Assembly: GCF_000952685.1 (NCBI RefSeq)
Contig: NZ_JYHV01000018.1
Location: 1 to 64,000, forward strand
Direction: 5' to 3'
Source of the DNA: Stutzerimonas stutzeri
GTDB lineage: Bacteria > Pseudomonadota > Gammaproteobacteria > Pseudomonadales > Pseudomonadaceae
Length of the DNA stretch: 64,000 nucleotides
Below are positions 61,963-64,000 of the stretch, in pieces. The first letter of the stretch is position 1; each line of letters begins with the position of its first letter. The position numbers and the translations under genes were made by a program. The notes below the pieces were generated by a model, which was not told the DNA's origin, searched no databases, and worked only from the letters and a program-made list of their open reading frames with translations.

Positions 61963-64000
61963 TTACACCTGCGGTCGCAGGATGATCACGCCCAACGGTG
62001 GCAGTGTCAGCGAGAGCGATACGTCCTGCCCATGCGCCGGGACCGACTCGGCCAGCATGCCTCCGCCATTGCCCACGTTCGAGCCGCCGTAGCACTCGGC
62101 ATCGCTGTTGAAGATTTCCAGCCAGCGGCTGTCCACCGGCACGCCGATCCGGTAGCCCTCACGCACCACCGGCGTGAAGTTGCCCACGACCAGCAGCGGA
62201 TGTCCGGTCGAGCTCTTGCGCAGCCAGGCGAACACGCTATTGGTGCGGTCATCGCCGATAAGCCACTGGAAGCCCTGCGGGTCGCTGTCCAGCTCATGCA
62301 ATGCGGGCTCTTGTCCGTACAGGCGATTGAGATCGCGCACCAGGTTCTGCGCACCCCGATGATCGGCCTCATCGAGCAGATGCCAGTCCAGTTCGCGGTC
62401 GTGGCTCCACTCACGCCATTGGCCGAACTCGCAGCCCATGAACAGCAGCTTCTTGCCAGGGTGCGTCCACATGAACGACAGGTAGGCACGCAGGTTGGCA
62501 AACTTTTGCCAGCGGTCACCGGGCATCTTGTCGATCAGCGAACCCTTGCCGTGCACCACTTCGTCATGCGAGATCGGCAGCACGAAATGCTCCGAATAGG
62601 CGTAGACCATGCCGAAGGTAAGCTTGTCATGGTGGTACTGACGATTGATCGGATCTTCCTGAATGTATTTGAGGGTGTCGTGCATCCAGCCCATGTTCCA
62701 CTTGTAGGCAAAGCCCAGGCCGCCCTCGGACGTGGGTTTGCTGACGCCCGGGAACGCGGTGGACTCCTCGGCGATGACCAAGGCTCCAGGCGTCTCGGTC
62801 GCGACCACATCGTTCAGATGACGCAGGAACTCGATGGCCTCCAGATTCTCCCGACCGCCATGACGGTTCGGAATCCATTCGCCTTCTTTGCGTGAATAAT
62901 CGCGATAGAGCATCGAAGCAACGGCATCGACCCGCAGCGCATCGACGTGGAATTCACGCAGCCAATGCAGCGCCGAGGCCAGCATGAAGCCGTGTACCTC
63001 GGTGCGCCCCAGGTTGTAGATGTAGGTGTCCCAGTCCTGATGGAAGCCTTCGAAAGGGTGCGCGTACTCGTAAAGCGCTGTGCCATCGAACTCGCCCAGA
63101 CCGTGGGCGTCGGTCGGGAAATGCGCCGGAACCCAGTCGAGGATTACGCCGATGCCGGCGTTGTGGCAGGCATCGACGAAGGCAGCGAAATCATGCGCAG
63201 TACCGTAACGAGCGCTGGGCGCGAATTGCGACAGCAGCTGATACCCCCAGGATCCGCCAAAGGGGTGTTCCATGATTGGCATCAGCTCGATATGGGTGAA
63301 GCCCAGGTCCACGACATAGGGAATCAGCCGTTCGGCCAGTTCGTGCCAGTCGTACAACCGACCATCGTCACCGCCCTCCCGGCGCCAGGAGCCAGCATGC
63401 AGTTCGTAGATGGTCATCGGTGCCTGCAGCGATTGCCGCGCAACCCGCTGCTGCAACCAGGCATCATCTTTCCATTCGTACTCCAGCGGATGCGAGATCA
63501 CCGACGCGGTGCCCGGCGGCAACTCGGTGGCCAACGCCACGGGGTCGGCCTTGAGCGGCAATATCCCGTGTGGGCCGAGAATCTCGAACTTGTAGCGGTC
63601 ACCGGGTTGCAGACGCGGGATGAAAATCTCCCAGACACCGGCGGGAAACCGCAGACGCATCGGATGCCGCCGCCCGTCCCAGTCGTTGAAACTGCCGACC
63701 ACCGAGACTCGCCGGGCGTTGGGTGCCCAAACGGCGAAGCGCACGCCCTGCACGCCTTCGACTTCCATCGGTTGCGCACCGAATACGCGGCCGATCTCCC
63801 GGTGGTTGCCTTCGGAGAACAAGTACATGTCCATCTCGCCGAGCTGTGGACCGAAGCTGAACGGGTCTTCGGTGACCTGCTCGCCGCCGGCCCAGCGAAT
63901 CTTCAACAGATACGGCTGCGGGTTGGTCAGGCGGGTAAAGAAGAATCCGGGCACCTGACCCTGCTCCATCGCGGCCAGCACGCGGCCACCGGAGCGCTCC
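61963..64000 (-). CDS. glgB: 1,4-alpha-glucan branching enzyme GlgB, 5' end outside window
   Basis: About 679 codons are visible; the frame stays open to base 64000 with [14 protein letters not shown], so the N-terminus is missing. The usual length is about 730 residues. The order is N-terminal beta domain, CBM48 ([20 protein letters not shown]), then GH13 catalytic barrel: nucleophile Asp in [18 protein letters not shown], Glu in [16 protein letters not shown], and Asp in [15 protein letters not shown]. It introduces alpha-1,6 branches into the glucan made by GlgA. In pseudomonads glgB commonly follows treS or pep2 genes; those would lie beyond the window end. Confidence 0.95.
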   Translation of the reverse strand, partial: ERSGGRVLAAMEQGQVPGFFFTRLTNPQPYLLKIRWAGGEQVTEDPFSFGPQLGEMDMYLFSEGNHREIGRVFGAQPMEVEGVQGVRFAVWAPNARRVSVVGSFNDWDGRRHPMRLRFPAGVWEIFIPRLQPGDRYKFEILGPHGILPLKADPVALATELPPGTASVISHPLEYEWKDDAWLQQRVARQSLQAPMTIYELHAGSWRREGGDDGRLYDWHELAERLIPYVVDLGFTHIELMPIMEHPFGGSWGYQLLSQFAPSARYGTAHDFAAFVDACHNAGIGVILDWVPAHFPTDAHGLGEFDGTALYEYAHPFEGFHQDWDTYIYNLGRTEVHGFMLASALHWLREFHVDALRVDAVASMLYRDYSRKEGEWIPNRHGGRENLEAIEFLRHLNDVVATETPGALVIAEESTAFPGVSKPTSEGGLGFAYKWNMGWMHDTLKYIQEDPINRQYHHDKLTFGMVYAYSEHFVLPISHDEVVHGKGSLIDKMPGDRWQKFANLRAYLSFMWTHPGKKLLFMGCEFGQWREWSHDRELDWHLLDEADHRGAQNLVRDLNRLYGQEPALHELDSDPQGFQWLIGDDRTNSVFAWLRKSSTGHPLLVVGNFTPVVREGYRIGVPVDSRWLEIFNSDAECYGGSNVGNGGGMLAESVPAHGQDVSLSLTLPPLGVIILRPQV

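Noticed and set aside
1..64000. Search for tRNA, rRNA, CRISPR arrays, integrases and transposases
   Set aside because: None was recognised by eye. A covariance-model scan would be needed to exclude small RNAs.

Overview
The window reads as chromosome of a Pseudomonadaceae bacterium, most likely a Pseudomonas/Stutzerimonas-type organism. The reasons are the GC-rich codon use, the OprD-type porin, and the DUF2790 and DUF1652 proteins, which are largely pseudomonad families. The right half also carries a glgA-treZ-malQ-treY-DUF2934-glgX cluster that matches from memory the P. aeruginosa PA2165-PA2160 stress region. No rRNA, tRNA, CRISPR array, intact insertion sequence or prophage was recognised.

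Bases 1-13,200 are accessory metabolism. A short orphan MbcA/ParS-type antitoxin is followed by a hydrolase with the full active-site set of fluoroacetate dehalogenases, and then by a LysR regulator diverging from a class II aldolase-family gene. Next comes a seven-gene minus-strand run: CitMHS-type citrate transporter, OprD porin, D-2-hydroxyacid dehydrogenase, AtuA (DUF1446), DUF4387, MmgE/PrpD-like protein and an HSL-type esterase. Opposite its 5' end lies a helix-turn-helix protein fused to a citrate synthase domain that has lost catalytic residues. I read this as an undescribed organic-acid (probably tricarboxylate-like) catabolic locus with its own ligand-sensing regulator. It is the best candidate here for a new system.

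Bases 13,200-36,000 are a mosaic of small units: secreted lipase plus AbrB-family membrane protein; an OmpR/EnvZ-type two-component pair; an mlaA lipoprotein with a small overlapping gene; GST, MarR, alcohol dehydrogenase and thioesterase; an NTP/NDP-exchanger-like carrier; SDR oxidoreductases; DUF2790 beside a CusRS-like two-component pair; two related LysR genes flanking a lipocalin-like lipoprotein and an SDR; DeoR; and LysR facing wrbA-MFS. Several intergenic palindromes look like operators. One 12-bp inverted repeat contains the start codon of an SDR gene.

Bases 36,000-64,000 form a stress-physiology block: the multifunctional DNA ligase LigD, a DUF892 ferritin-like protein, an MscS channel and CinA, then glycogen and trehalose metabolism. 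GlgA makes alpha-1,4-glucan and GlgB branches it. GlgX and MalQ trim and remodel it. TreY and TreZ release trehalose from chain ends. After an M23 peptidase, DUF2218, DODA and LysR come a zinc alcohol dehydrogenase, DUF72 and a ybhP-clsB-ybhN membrane-lipid operon. That operon ends at a strong hairpin terminator facing glgB, which runs off the window end.
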